Source of the DNA: Paenibacillus soyae
GTDB lineage: Bacteria; Bacillota; Bacilli; Paenibacillales; Paenibacillaceae
Reading direction: 5' to 3'
NCBI RefSeq assembly: GCF_024623455.1
Contig: NZ_JANIPJ010000033.1
Coordinates: forward strand, 1-48,878
DNA length: 48,878 nucleotides
Under the pieces are notes generated by a model. That model had not been told where the DNA came from. It did not search any database and saw only the letters and a program-made list of their open reading frames with translations. Below are positions 33,698 to 41,047 of the stretch, piece after piece. Within the stretch, counting starts at the first letter, position 1, and the number at the start of each line of letters is the position of its first letter. Made by a program: the position numbers and the translations under genes.

Positions 33698-34754
33698 ATG
33701 GGAGTGGCGTGTCGATAAACACCGGAATCTTCGCTCTCATGGAATTTTCGAACACGTAGCTGGAATGCTCGCCTTGAGCGGTAACCGGCAGCTTCAAGCG
33801 GGCCCAGTACTCGCCCGGCGGAACGACAACGCCCTTGTCGTTCTTTTGGTCCCATTGAACAGCGGTGACGACGCCTCCCAATTGGCGAACGAGTTCCCCG
33901 GCGAACGGTTTGGTTCGAATCGTCCGGATCGGAATCGTCTTATCATCCTTCAGCTGAATGATCTCGATATCGAAGGAAACGGGCTTAACAATAGAGATGG
34001 TGTTTTCTTCATCCAGGTTAATCAGATTCACGTTAAGCTCGAACGGCACGTTTTTTGGATTCGAGACATCGCCTCCCAGCGTCGCGACAAGAGGGTAGCC
34101 CTGGACGCCGCCGGCGCCATGCAGATTGCCGTAAGACTGGAAGAACGTCCAGTCGGTTTTGTCGACGACCCGCGCTTCGAGCTTATAGCCATCGACCGGC
34201 TTCATGTAGGGGAAGGCGGCCTCAAAGGAAGCGATGTCTCCTCCTACCGATTGCGATACCTTCTGATTCAACAGCCGCAGCGGTTCGGTTACTCCTGCTT
34301 CTTTGCCGTCCCGATCGAGAATCGCAAGCACGATATCTTTGTTCTGCGGGATGCTTCTCGTAAATTTGATCGTTCCCGAGATAGACGAAGGATCGCCTTC
34401 CTCTGCGAATTTGACATCCAGGTGCCCCATGCGAACATACCCGTCTTTGTCTTGAAGCTCTAGATCCCGGTCGTCTGCCAGATAAATATCGACCATCTTG
34501 CCGCCGTTTTCTTCTTCTTTGTAGTGGACGTCTCCGCCTACCTTCTCGGTGAATGCGCGAAGCGGGACGTACAGCTGCCCTTTGTAATTCAAAGCGATGG
34601 TGTTATCCGAGCTTAAATCATTCGTTTCGCCATGTACATGAAAGCTGACGTTGATCGAGCTGATCAACGCTTTGATCTCATTGGACGCGAACGCTGCGGC
34701 GCCGGCTACAAAGAACGCGGATGCGCAAAGAAATCCCAATACAAACTTTTTCAT
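33696..34754 (-). CDS. Secreted stalk-domain protein with possible BsuPI-like C-terminal domain
   Basis: A 352-residue exported protein with a signal peptide (about 1-24, cleavage near AFA-SNE). The first mature domain (about 30-95) resembles the copper amine oxidase N-terminal (stalk) fold, with IALNYKGQLYVPLRAFTEKVG. The middle (about 110-230) is a beta-rich region not recognised. The C-terminal ~110 residues end in VQWDQKNDKGVVVPPGEYWA, similar to the last strands of intracellular proteinase inhibitor BsuPI (W-D-x-K...G-x-x-V-P-x-G-x-Y). Such stalk proteins are numerous in Paenibacillus and act at the cell surface. It precedes a subtilase gene transcribed the same way. The inhibitory role is only suggested by the motif. 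Confidence 0.75.
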   Translation of the reverse strand: MKKFVLGFLCASAFFVAGAAAFASNEIKALISSINVSFHVHGETNDLSSDNTIALNYKGQLYVPLRAFTEKVGGDVHYKEEENGGKMVDIYLADDRDLELQDKDGYVRMGHLDVKFAEEGDPSSISGTIKFTRSIPQNKDIVLAILDRDGKEAGVTEPLRLLNQKVSQSVGGDIASFEAAFPYMKPVDGYKLEARVVDKTDWTFFQSYGNLHGAGGVQGYPLVATLGGDVSNPKNVPFELNVNLINLDEENTISIVKPVSFDIEIIQLKDDKTIPIRTIRTKPFAGELVRQLGGVVTAVQWDQKNDKGVVVPPGEYWARLKLPVTAQGEHSSYVFENSMRAKIPVFIDTPLP

Positions 34755-34837
34755 GCTACCCCTCCGATATGTAGAAATCGTATAAATTTACATATGAAGT
34801 AAACGCAGAGAGGGGGTTCTTTGTTGCGGCTCGAACC

Positions 34838-34889
34838 AAAAAAATAAGGAAGCCAAGCAAGCCGCGGAGCTACATTCGCTCGGCGGCTT
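34838..34889 (-). terminator. Probable terminator of the subtilase gene
   Basis: In the minus direction AAGCCGCCGAGC pairs with GCTCCGCGGCTT, with the stop codon in the loop. The T run (TTATTTTTTT) comes about 11 bases later, so efficiency is uncertain. Confidence 0.5.
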
Positions 34890-36009
34890 GAAGCATGCGC
34901 AGCACATCCAGCTCGCCGACGCTTCGGCGGGTCTTGCTGCTTCGCAGAGGCTGCATGGATCGTTTCATGATGGCTTTGATGTCGCCGGGCGTAAGCCCTG
35001 GTCTGAGGGAGAGCAGAAGCGCGATAGCGCCGCTCACGTGCGAAGTGGCCATAGAGGTTCCGCTCATTTCGTTATAATTGCCGCGCAGCCAGGCGGACAT
35101 GATTTTGTCCCCGGGGGCGTAAATGTCGATATAGGGGCCGCGGTTGCTGAACGGGGCAACGCGCCGCAGCCTGTTGGTTGCGCCGACGGATATCGTTTGC
35201 GGATAGCGGGCGGGGTAATCGACGGATCGCAGCTTGCCGTCATTGCCGGACGAGGCGACGATAATGACGCCGGAATTATAAGCGTTCGTGACGGCGCCGA
35301 GGAGCGCCTTGCTTCTCGTCTTCATGCCGAAGCTCATGTTGATGACGTCGATGCCGTTGCGCACGCACCATTCGATCCCGAGTATGATATCGGAGACGAA
35401 GGCGCTGCCGTTGTGGTCGAATGCCTTGACCGGAGCGATGATCGCTCTCGGCGCCACGCCGATCATGCCTTGCATCTGGTTCGCGGCGGCGATCGTCCCG
35501 GCAATGTGCGTGCCGTGGCCGTTGTCGTCGTAAGGCATTTTGCTCCGGTTTAACAGGTTAATGCCTCGAAGCAGCGAATGGCGCAGGTCGGGATGGTTGA
35601 AGTCGACCCCGGTATCGATGACGCCTACCTTTACCCGGTGGCCGGTCGTCACGCCCCATACGAGCGGCGCCTTGATTTGCTGCACGCCCCAAGGGATGCC
35701 GTTCTCGATGGCGGGCGCTTTCTGCGAGGATGGGCTGACGCTGATCCGGCAGTCCTTCTCCATCCATGTGCGTCCGGATAACCCTTCCGGCAGTCTTTCG
35801 TCCGCTCCTAGCATGCAGGTGATGCCCTGAATGATCGGCAAGGGCCGTACGGCTTTCAGGACGGTAGAGCTCGAAGCGTTCTGCTTCAGCTTGTGAAGGA
35901 AGCGGCGGTATTCGCTGCCGTTCTGGAACCGGATGATTCTCTTGTCCTTAGAAACATCGTTTCTTGTCATCGCTTGCTGTAACCAACGTATTAATGCGGC
36001 GGTATCCAC
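34870..36009 (-). CDS. Subtilisin-like serine protease (S8), probably intracellular
   Basis: A 379-residue S8 peptidase with the complete triad: Asp132 (VIDTGVD), His165 (NGHGTHIAG), Ser319 (SGTSMATSHVSG), and oxyanion Asn256 (SSGNDG). Residues ~22-75 resemble an I9-type propeptide (IIRFQNGSEYRRFLHKL). No signal peptide or membrane helix precedes it, so it resembles intracellular subtilases such as AprX/Isp rather than secreted subtilisins. The start is GTG 36009, preceded by GGGAGGGG 9 bases upstream. An ATG is not available nearby. A secreted stalk/BsuPI-like gene follows on the same strand after 115 bases. Confidence 0.88.
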   Translation of the reverse strand: MDTAALIRWLQQAMTRNDVSKDKRIIRFQNGSEYRRFLHKLKQNASSSTVLKAVRPLPIIQGITCMLGADERLPEGLSGRTWMEKDCRISVSPSSQKAPAIENGIPWGVQQIKAPLVWGVTTGHRVKVGVIDTGVDFNHPDLRHSLLRGINLLNRSKMPYDDNGHGTHIAGTIAAANQMQGMIGVAPRAIIAPVKAFDHNGSAFVSDIILGIEWCVRNGIDVINMSFGMKTRSKALLGAVTNAYNSGVIIVASSGNDGKLRSVDYPARYPQTISVGATNRLRRVAPFSNRGPYIDIYAPGDKIMSAWLRGNYNEMSGTSMATSHVSGAIALLLSLRPGLTPGDIKAIMKRSMQPLRSSKTRRSVGELDVLRMLQAAERM

Positions 36010-36372
36010 TTTTGGCTTCCCCTCCCGAAGGACGATGCTTCATCATTGTATGAAGCAGCGAAGGGAGCCGCATGAGCAACCTGCCTTTTTTTCAGCAAAT
36101 AGGCTGCGAACGGTGTCAAAATCCGCACACGCACATAGGATAAATGAAGAGCTAACCATGCTCTTGCATTTCCGATTGAAGCCGCCCGCGGCCAGGTCGG
36201 ATGGATACAGTCAAAGCGGAGGGGCCTCCCCTCCGCTTTTTGCCGTTTTCGGCTTCAAGCTTCGCGTGCTTGATTTTTTGAATGAAATAGGTTTTACTAT
36301 ACTGTGACTAGCTTGCATATCAACGATTAAGGATTGCGTACATAATTTCTAAGCAAGAGAGGATGTGTCCAT
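36010..36372. other. Intergenic region between the subtilase gene and rpoE
   Basis: No gene is supported. It contains a strong isolated terminator hairpin (36213-36241) with no plus-strand gene before it. A probable -10 of rpoE, TATACT (36298-36303), lies about 70 bases before the rpoE start; no good -35 is seen at the usual distance. Confidence 0.5.
36213..36241. terminator. Isolated terminator hairpin
   Basis: AAAGCGGAGGGG pairs with CCCTCCGCTTT with a very short loop, followed by TTTTT in the plus direction. Nothing coding ends here on the plus strand. Confidence 0.6.
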
Positions 36373-36945
36373 ATGAGCGGCAGCAATTACGTACTGAAGC
36401 TGGATCCCGAGCGCATGAAGGAAATGCCTATGGTCGACTTGGCGTTCGAGGTTCTGAAGGCGGCCAATACGCCCTACTATTACCGTGATCTCATGATGGA
36501 GATCGCTAAGATACGCGGACTGTCGGAGGATGGCATCAAGCAATTCATCGCGCAGGTGTACACGGAGATCAATATCGACGGACGCTTCGCTTGCGTCGGC
36601 AGCAATATGTGGGGATTGAAGCGCTGGTATCCGGTCGAGAAGTCCGAGGATCCGGTCGGCAACGCGAAGAGAACCCGCATTATTAACGATGACGACGATT
36701 TGGATGACGAAGATCTATTTGCGGACGAGGAAGACGACAGCTACGCGGCGGACGACGAGGACTTCGACGCTTACGACGAAGACGCCGAAGATTTCGAAGA
36801 AGCCGAAGAAGACGCCGAAGTCGACGATGACGTGGAAATCGAGGACGAGGACATCGACGAAGAGGTTGACGAAGACGAGCTGGACTCGGAAGACGAGGAC
36901 GAGGAAGACTCGTTCGACGACGACGAAGAAGACGACGAGAAATAG
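36373..36945 (+). CDS. rpoE: DNA-directed RNA polymerase delta subunit
   Basis: A 190-residue delta subunit of Gram-positive RNA polymerase. Residues ~15-90 form the HARE-HTH domain that contacts the beta' side (MVDLAFEVLKAANTPYYYRDLM; CVGSNMWGLKRWYPV). The remaining ~90 residues are nearly all Asp and Glu, the disordered acidic tail that displaces nucleic acid and speeds recycling. GAGAGGA precedes the ATG. The order rpoE-pyrG is conserved with B. subtilis. The tail is coded by runs of GAC/GAA/GAT. Because delta makes open complexes more sensitive to the initiating nucleotide, its position before an NTP-sensed gene is apt. Confidence 0.96.
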   Translation: MSGSNYVLKLDPERMKEMPMVDLAFEVLKAANTPYYYRDLMMEIAKIRGLSEDGIKQFIAQVYTEINIDGRFACVGSNMWGLKRWYPVEKSEDPVGNAKRTRIINDDDDLDDEDLFADEEDDSYAADDEDFDAYDEDAEDFEEAEEDAEVDDDVEIEDEDIDEEVDEDELDSEDEDEEDSFDDDEEDDEK

Positions 36946-36962
36946 TGGAATCGCCGCGAAAC

Positions 36963-36992
36963 GCCCCTGCCGGATGACGGCGGGGGCTGTTT
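36963..36992 (+). terminator. Terminator of rpoE
   Basis: GCCCCTGCCG pairs with CGGCGGGGGC, loop GATGA, then TGTTTTC. The T-tract is interrupted. Confidence 0.65.
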
Positions 36993-37013
36993 TCGCTTGA
37001 GCGCTACTTTCGC

Positions 37014-37051
37014 TTGACATGTCCTATGAGCCCGGAGTAAACTATTGCATG
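37014..37051 (+). promoter_or_regulatory. pyrG promoter with GGGCT initial transcribed sequence
   Basis: TTGACA (37014-37019) and TAAACT (37038-37043) are 18 bp apart. Seven bases on comes GGGCTT (37051-37056), the expected start. In B. subtilis pyrG the transcript starts GGGCU, and low CTP causes extra G residues to be added at the start. The same initial sequence here predicts the same control. Confidence 0.75.
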
Positions 37052-37097
37052 GGCTTAAGATTCGGATAACAAATAACGCATATCATATGCAGATGAG

Positions 37098-37133
37098 AAA
37101 AGTGCCCCCGTTGCTACGGGTGTCACTTTTTTT
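37098..37133 (+). terminator. pyrG leader attenuator
   Basis: AAAAGTG-CCCCCGT pairs with ACGGG-tgt-CACTTTTTTT, ending in a seven-T run 55 bases before the pyrG start. The 5' arm has a run of five C, available for pairing with a poly-G 5' end made by reiterative transcription, which would prevent terminator formation. Confidence 0.75.
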
Positions 37134-37205
37134 GTTTGAAGAGGGTAATTTTAGGAGACTTAGGCAATCTTAAATACACATAGGAGCATGGAGGGTATCA
37201 TCACA

Positions 37206-38810
37206 GTGACCAAATATATCTTTGTAACCGGCGGCGTAGTTTCATCCTTGGGCAAGGGGATCACGGCAGCTTCTCTTGGCAGATTGCTGAAGAATAGAGG
37301 CCTGAAAGTAACCATCCAGAAATTCGATCCCTACATTAACGTAGACCCGGGAACGATGAGCCCTTATCAGCATGGAGAAGTGTTCGTAACGGACGACGGG
37401 GCGGAGACGGATCTGGACCTTGGGCACTATGAGCGCTTCATCGACATTAACCTGTCCAAGAACAGCAACGTCACCACGGGCAAAATCTACTCGAACGTCA
37501 TCACCAAGGAACGCCGCGGCGATTATTTGGGCGGTACGGTGCAGGTTATCCCTCATATCACGAACGAAATCAAGGACCGCGTCTTCCGCGCGGGACGCGA
37601 GCACGGTTCCGACGTCGTCATTACGGAGATCGGGGGCACGGTCGGCGATATCGAGAGCTTGCCGTTCCTTGAAGCGATTCGCCAGATCAAGAGCGACATC
37701 GGCCGCGACAACGTCATGTACATTCATGTCACGCTTATTCCATACATCAAAGCAGCGGGCGAAGTGAAGACGAAGCCGACCCAGCACAGCGTCAAAGAGC
37801 TTCGCAGCATCGGCATCCAGCCTAACGTGATCGTATGCCGTACGGAATATCCGCTTGCCGAGGACATGAAGCGCAAGATCGGCTTGTTCTGCGATATCGA
37901 CGCGAACGCGGTCGTGGAGTGCCGCGACGCCTCCACCCTGTACGAAGTTCCTCTTATGTTGAGAGAGCAAGGCCTGGACGAGATCGTCGTGAACCATCTG
38001 AAGCTGACGACGGATCAGCCGGATATGGCCGAGTGGGAAAGCTTGGTTCAGCGAGTCAAATCGCTGCACAAGACGACGGAAATCGCGATTGTCGGCAAAT
38101 ACGTGGCGCTGCATGACGCCTATCTCAGCATCGTTGAGTCGCTTGGCCACGCGGGCATCGCGCTTGACTCCGAGATCAAGCTCCGCTGGGTGGACGCGGA
38201 GCTGCTGACGGACGCGAACGTGGCGGGCGAGCTGCAAGGCGTTCACGGCATTCTGGTGCCGGGCGGCTTCGGCGACCGCGGCATCGAAGGCAAGATTTGC
38301 GCGATCCGTTACGCTCGCGAGAACAACGTGCCGTTCTTCGGCATTTGCCTCGGCATGCAGGTTGCCGTCATCGAGTTCGCTCGCAACGTCGTTGGTCTGG
38401 CCGGAGCTAACAGCTCGGAGATCAACTCTTCGACGCCGTATCCGGTCATCGACTTGCTGCCGGACCAGAAGGACATCGAGGATTTGGGCGGCACGATGCG
38501 TCTTGGCCTGTATCCGTGCAAGATCGTGCCTGAGACGGTCGCGGCGCGCGAGTACGGGGATGAGCTGGTTTACGAGCGCCATCGTCATCGGTACGAATTC
38601 AACAATGAATATAGAGAAGCTATCGAGTCCGCGGGACTGCGGATTTCCGGCACTTCCCCTGACGGCCGTCTTGTTGAGATGGTCGAGCTGGCGAACCATC
38701 CATGGTTCCTGGCGGTGCAATTCCATCCGGAATTCACGTCCAGACCGAACCGCCCGCAGCCGCTGTTCCAAGGCTTTGTGCATGCGGCGCTGGCTTACTC
38801 GGAACGTTAA
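37206..38810 (+). CDS. pyrG: CTP synthase
   Basis: A 534-residue enzyme making CTP from UTP with ATP and glutamine. The synthetase domain begins KYIFVTGGVVSSLGKGI (P-loop). The glutaminase domain has the nucleophile Cys381 in GICLGMQ and the catalytic HPEF near the C-terminus. The GTG at 37206 gives the usual family N-terminus (MTKYIFVTGG) and has GGAGGG 10 bases upstream; ATG 37188 in the same frame lacks a spaced SD. Expression is probably controlled by CTP through the leader upstream. It is second in rpoE-pyrG-spo0F as in B. subtilis. Confidence 0.96.
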   Translation: MTKYIFVTGGVVSSLGKGITAASLGRLLKNRGLKVTIQKFDPYINVDPGTMSPYQHGEVFVTDDGAETDLDLGHYERFIDINLSKNSNVTTGKIYSNVITKERRGDYLGGTVQVIPHITNEIKDRVFRAGREHGSDVVITEIGGTVGDIESLPFLEAIRQIKSDIGRDNVMYIHVTLIPYIKAAGEVKTKPTQHSVKELRSIGIQPNVIVCRTEYPLAEDMKRKIGLFCDIDANAVVECRDASTLYEVPLMLREQGLDEIVVNHLKLTTDQPDMAEWESLVQRVKSLHKTTEIAIVGKYVALHDAYLSIVESLGHAGIALDSEIKLRWVDAELLTDANVAGELQGVHGILVPGGFGDRGIEGKICAIRYARENNVPFFGICLGMQVAVIEFARNVVGLAGANSSEINSSTPYPVIDLLPDQKDIEDLGGTMRLGLYPCKIVPETVAAREYGDELVYERHRHRYEFNNEYREAIESAGLRISGTSPDGRLVEMVELANHPWFLAVQFHPEFTSRPNRPQPLFQGFVHAALAYSER

Positions 38811-38876
38811 AACGCCTGTTCTTCGCCTTTATGTTACCTATCCTCTCATTCCAGTAAGTTTTTTTGTTTGGAATTA

Positions 38877-38905
38877 GGAGGAAATCCCCCGAGTCTAACG
38901 AATAT
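38877..38905 (+). promoter_or_regulatory. Sigma-H promoter of spo0F
   Basis: GGAGGAAAT (38877-38885) and AACGAATAT (38897-38905), 11 bp apart, match the sigma-H consensus RNAGGAWWW-N11/12-RNNGAATWW at every defined position. spo0F of B. subtilis is also transcribed by sigma-H. Confidence 0.8.
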
Positions 38906-38945
38906 ATAAGAAAAATGATGTTTTGATTCGGGGAGTTGATGAAGG

Positions 38946-39344
38946 TTGGAGAAGAAGAAGGTTTTAATCGTAGACGATCAGAATGGAATCCGCGTATTGC
39001 TTCTTGAGGTTTTTAGCAGCGAAGGCTACAACACGTTTCAGGCCGCCAACGGAAAGATCGCCCTGGAAATCGTCAAACGCGAATCGCCGGATTTGGTTCT
39101 GCTCGATATGAAGATTCCGGGCATGGACGGACTTGAAATATTGAAGCACATTAAAGCGATCGATTCTTCGATCAAAGTCATCATGATGACAGCGTACGGA
39201 GAGCTGGACATGATCAAGGAAGCGACGGATCACGGCGCCCTGATGCACTTCACCAAGCCGTTCGACATCGACGAGATGCGGATGGAAGTGAACAAGCAGC
39301 TGCAGGGAGGCAATAGTCCGGGCCGCTTCGCGGTCGGCTCGTAA
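38946..39344 (+). CDS. spo0F: Sporulation initiation phosphotransferase Spo0F
   Basis: A 132-residue single-domain response regulator that passes phosphate from sensor kinases to Spo0B in the phosphorelay to Spo0A. The sequence is close to B. subtilis Spo0F: VLIVDDQNGIRVLL, FQAANG, phosphoacceptor Asp54 in LVLLDMKIPGMDG, MTAYGELDMI and KPFDIDEM with the conserved Lys. There is no output domain. The start is TTG 38946, the only start giving the right N-terminus; GGGGAG lies about 10 bases upstream. An ATG seven bases earlier is out of frame. A terminator follows directly. It has a sigma-H promoter. Confidence 0.96.
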   Translation: MEKKKVLIVDDQNGIRVLLLEVFSSEGYNTFQAANGKIALEIVKRESPDLVLLDMKIPGMDGLEILKHIKAIDSSIKVIMMTAYGELDMIKEATDHGALMHFTKPFDIDEMRMEVNKQLQGGNSPGRFAVGS

Positions 39345-39360
39345 TAGGGATCGGAACTCG

Positions 39361-39399
39361 AGCATCGCGGTTCTACGGAGCCGCGATGCTTATTTTTTT
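39361..39399 (+). terminator. Terminator of spo0F
   Basis: GCATCGCGG pairs with CCGCGATGC, loop of 10 nt, then TTATTTTTTT. Confidence 0.85.
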
Positions 39400-39692
39400 G
39401 TCCGCTGTTGCGGCAGGGCAAAACTAGCTTTACTATTAGGCGGAGCATTATGATATAATAGCTCAGAACAAGGCTTGACGTCTGCATTCTAGGATAAAGA
39501 CCGTAATGATTAAATAATGCGCGATATATGATAGGATCCGCTTGTTCGGAAGCAACAACCAAGCATAAGCAATGGAGCAAAGAGGAGAAACCGCCTGGCG
39601 GGCTAGCGGGCATCATGCGTACGCGGAAGCTAGTTCGCTTCGGTGGTTTTTCCTTTTGTTCTCTTCTGGGCTAACGGGAGGATTAACATTTC
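39400..39692 (+). promoter_or_regulatory. Promoter and structured leader of murA
   Basis: TATAAT at 39455-39460 with a weak TTACTA 18 bp upstream gives a leader of about 225 nt. Near its end, AAACCGCC (39588-39595) can pair with GGTGGTTTTT (39642-39651) around an inner GGCTAGC/GCTAG stem, like an intrinsic terminator in front of the SD. No T-box consensus is found. Confidence 0.5.
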
Positions 39693-40949
39693 ATGGAGAA
39701 ATTAATGATACGAGGCGGGAGACCGCTTCGCGGAACCGTCCAGATCAGCGGGGCCAAGAACAGCGCGGTTGCGCTCGTTCCGGCAGCCATTCTGGCGGAA
39801 TCCGAGGTTGTGCTCGACAATTTGCCGCTCATCAGCGATGTGGCGGTGTACAGCGAAATTTTGCAAGAACTTGGGGCCACGGTGAAACGGGACGGCGATA
39901 CGATGCGGATTGATCCTTCGAAGCTGACCTCGAAGCCGATGCCGAACGGCAAAGTTAAACTGCTGCGGGCCTCTTATTATTTGATGGGCGCGATGCTAGG
40001 ACGCTTCGGCGAAGCGATAATCGGGATGCCAGGAGGCTGCAACTTCGAGCCGCGGCCGATCGACCAGCATATCAAAGGCTTTGAAGCTCTAGGCGCCACC
40101 GTTACGAACGAGCACGGTTCCATTCATATCTCCGCCAAGGAATTGCGCGGGGCGAAAATTTATTTGGATGTCGCAAGTGTTGGAGCAACGATTAATATTA
40201 TGCTCGCGGCCTCTCGGGCCAAAGGCTCAACCATTATCGAAAACGCGGCAAAAGAGCCTGAAATCATAGATGTAGCTACCCTTCTTAACGCCATGGGCGC
40301 CACGATCAAAGGCGCCGGAACCGAGACGATCCGTATCGAAGGGGTTCCCCGTCTTCATGGCTGTCGTCATTCCATTATTCCCGATCGAATTCAAGCCGGC
40401 ACTTATATGATTATGGCTGCGGCGACGCGCGGCGATGTGCTTATTGATAACGTCATTCCGAAACACCTGGAGGCGTTGACCGCCAAGCTTGAAGAGATGG
40501 GCGTCATCGTCGAAGAGATGGACGAAGCGATTCGGATCATCGGCGCGCCGGATTATAACGCCGTCGACGTCAAGGCGCTGGTCTATCCAGGCTTTGCTAC
40601 AGACTTGCAGTCTCCGATGACGACGCTGCTCACGCAAGCCAGAGGCGTCAGTATTCTGACGGATTACGTATACGGCACGAGGTTTAAGCATGTCCCCGAG
40701 CTTGCGCGCATGGGCGCCAATATCCGGGTGGAGGGCCGCTCCGCCATTATCGAAGGCGGCAAGCTGAATGCGGCCAAGGTGAAAGCCGCCGATTTAAGAG
40801 CAGGCGCATCGCTGGTCATCGCGGCATTAACGGTGGAAGACGGCGTCACGGAAATTACCGGAGTCGAATACATCGATCGCGGGTATGATCATTTAGTGGA
40901 GAACTTAACCAGCCTGGGCGCGGAAGTATGGCGGGAGAAGGAGTCATAG
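39693..40949 (+). CDS. murA: UDP-N-acetylglucosamine 1-carboxyvinyltransferase
   Basis: A 418-residue enzyme transferring enolpyruvate from PEP to UDP-GlcNAc, the first committed step of peptidoglycan synthesis. Lys22 and Asn23 (SGAKNSAV) and the reactive Cys116 (MPGGCNFEPRPIDQH) are present, so fosfomycin sensitivity is expected. By position before rho it is the orthologue of B. subtilis murAB (murZ), the second MurA. GGGAGGA lies 10 bases before ATG 39693. B. subtilis has fbaA and tal between spo0F and murAB; both are absent here. A hairpin overlaps the stop. Confidence 0.95.
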   Translation: MEKLMIRGGRPLRGTVQISGAKNSAVALVPAAILAESEVVLDNLPLISDVAVYSEILQELGATVKRDGDTMRIDPSKLTSKPMPNGKVKLLRASYYLMGAMLGRFGEAIIGMPGGCNFEPRPIDQHIKGFEALGATVTNEHGSIHISAKELRGAKIYLDVASVGATINIMLAASRAKGSTIIENAAKEPEIIDVATLLNAMGATIKGAGTETIRIEGVPRLHGCRHSIIPDRIQAGTYMIMAAATRGDVLIDNVIPKHLEALTAKLEEMGVIVEEMDEAIRIIGAPDYNAVDVKALVYPGFATDLQSPMTTLLTQARGVSILTDYVYGTRFKHVPELARMGANIRVEGRSAIIEGGKLNAAKVKAADLRAGASLVIAALTVEDGVTEITGVEYIDRGYDHLVENLTSLGAEVWREKES

Positions 40950-40963
40950 GACTCCTCTCCGCC
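40930..40963 (+). terminator. Hairpin overlapping the murA stop codon
   Basis: GGCGGGAGAAGGAGTC pairs with GACTCCTCTCCGCC with a four-base loop containing the TAG stop. There is no T run, so it may stabilise or process the murA-rho transcript rather than end it. Confidence 0.4.
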
Positions 40964-41047
40964 TTGCCGCGTCGGGTATAGGTTTTCCTATCCTTGGAAA
41001 GGCTGATTAATCAGTCCTATTACTATTTTGAATAAAGTGGTGAGAAT

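Noticed and set aside
36689..37000. A Lys/Thr/Arg-rich frame overlapping rpoE
   Set aside because: It is the +1 reading of the GAC/GAA-rich acidic tail of RpoE, which produces repetitive Lys/Thr codons. It has no start signal of its own.
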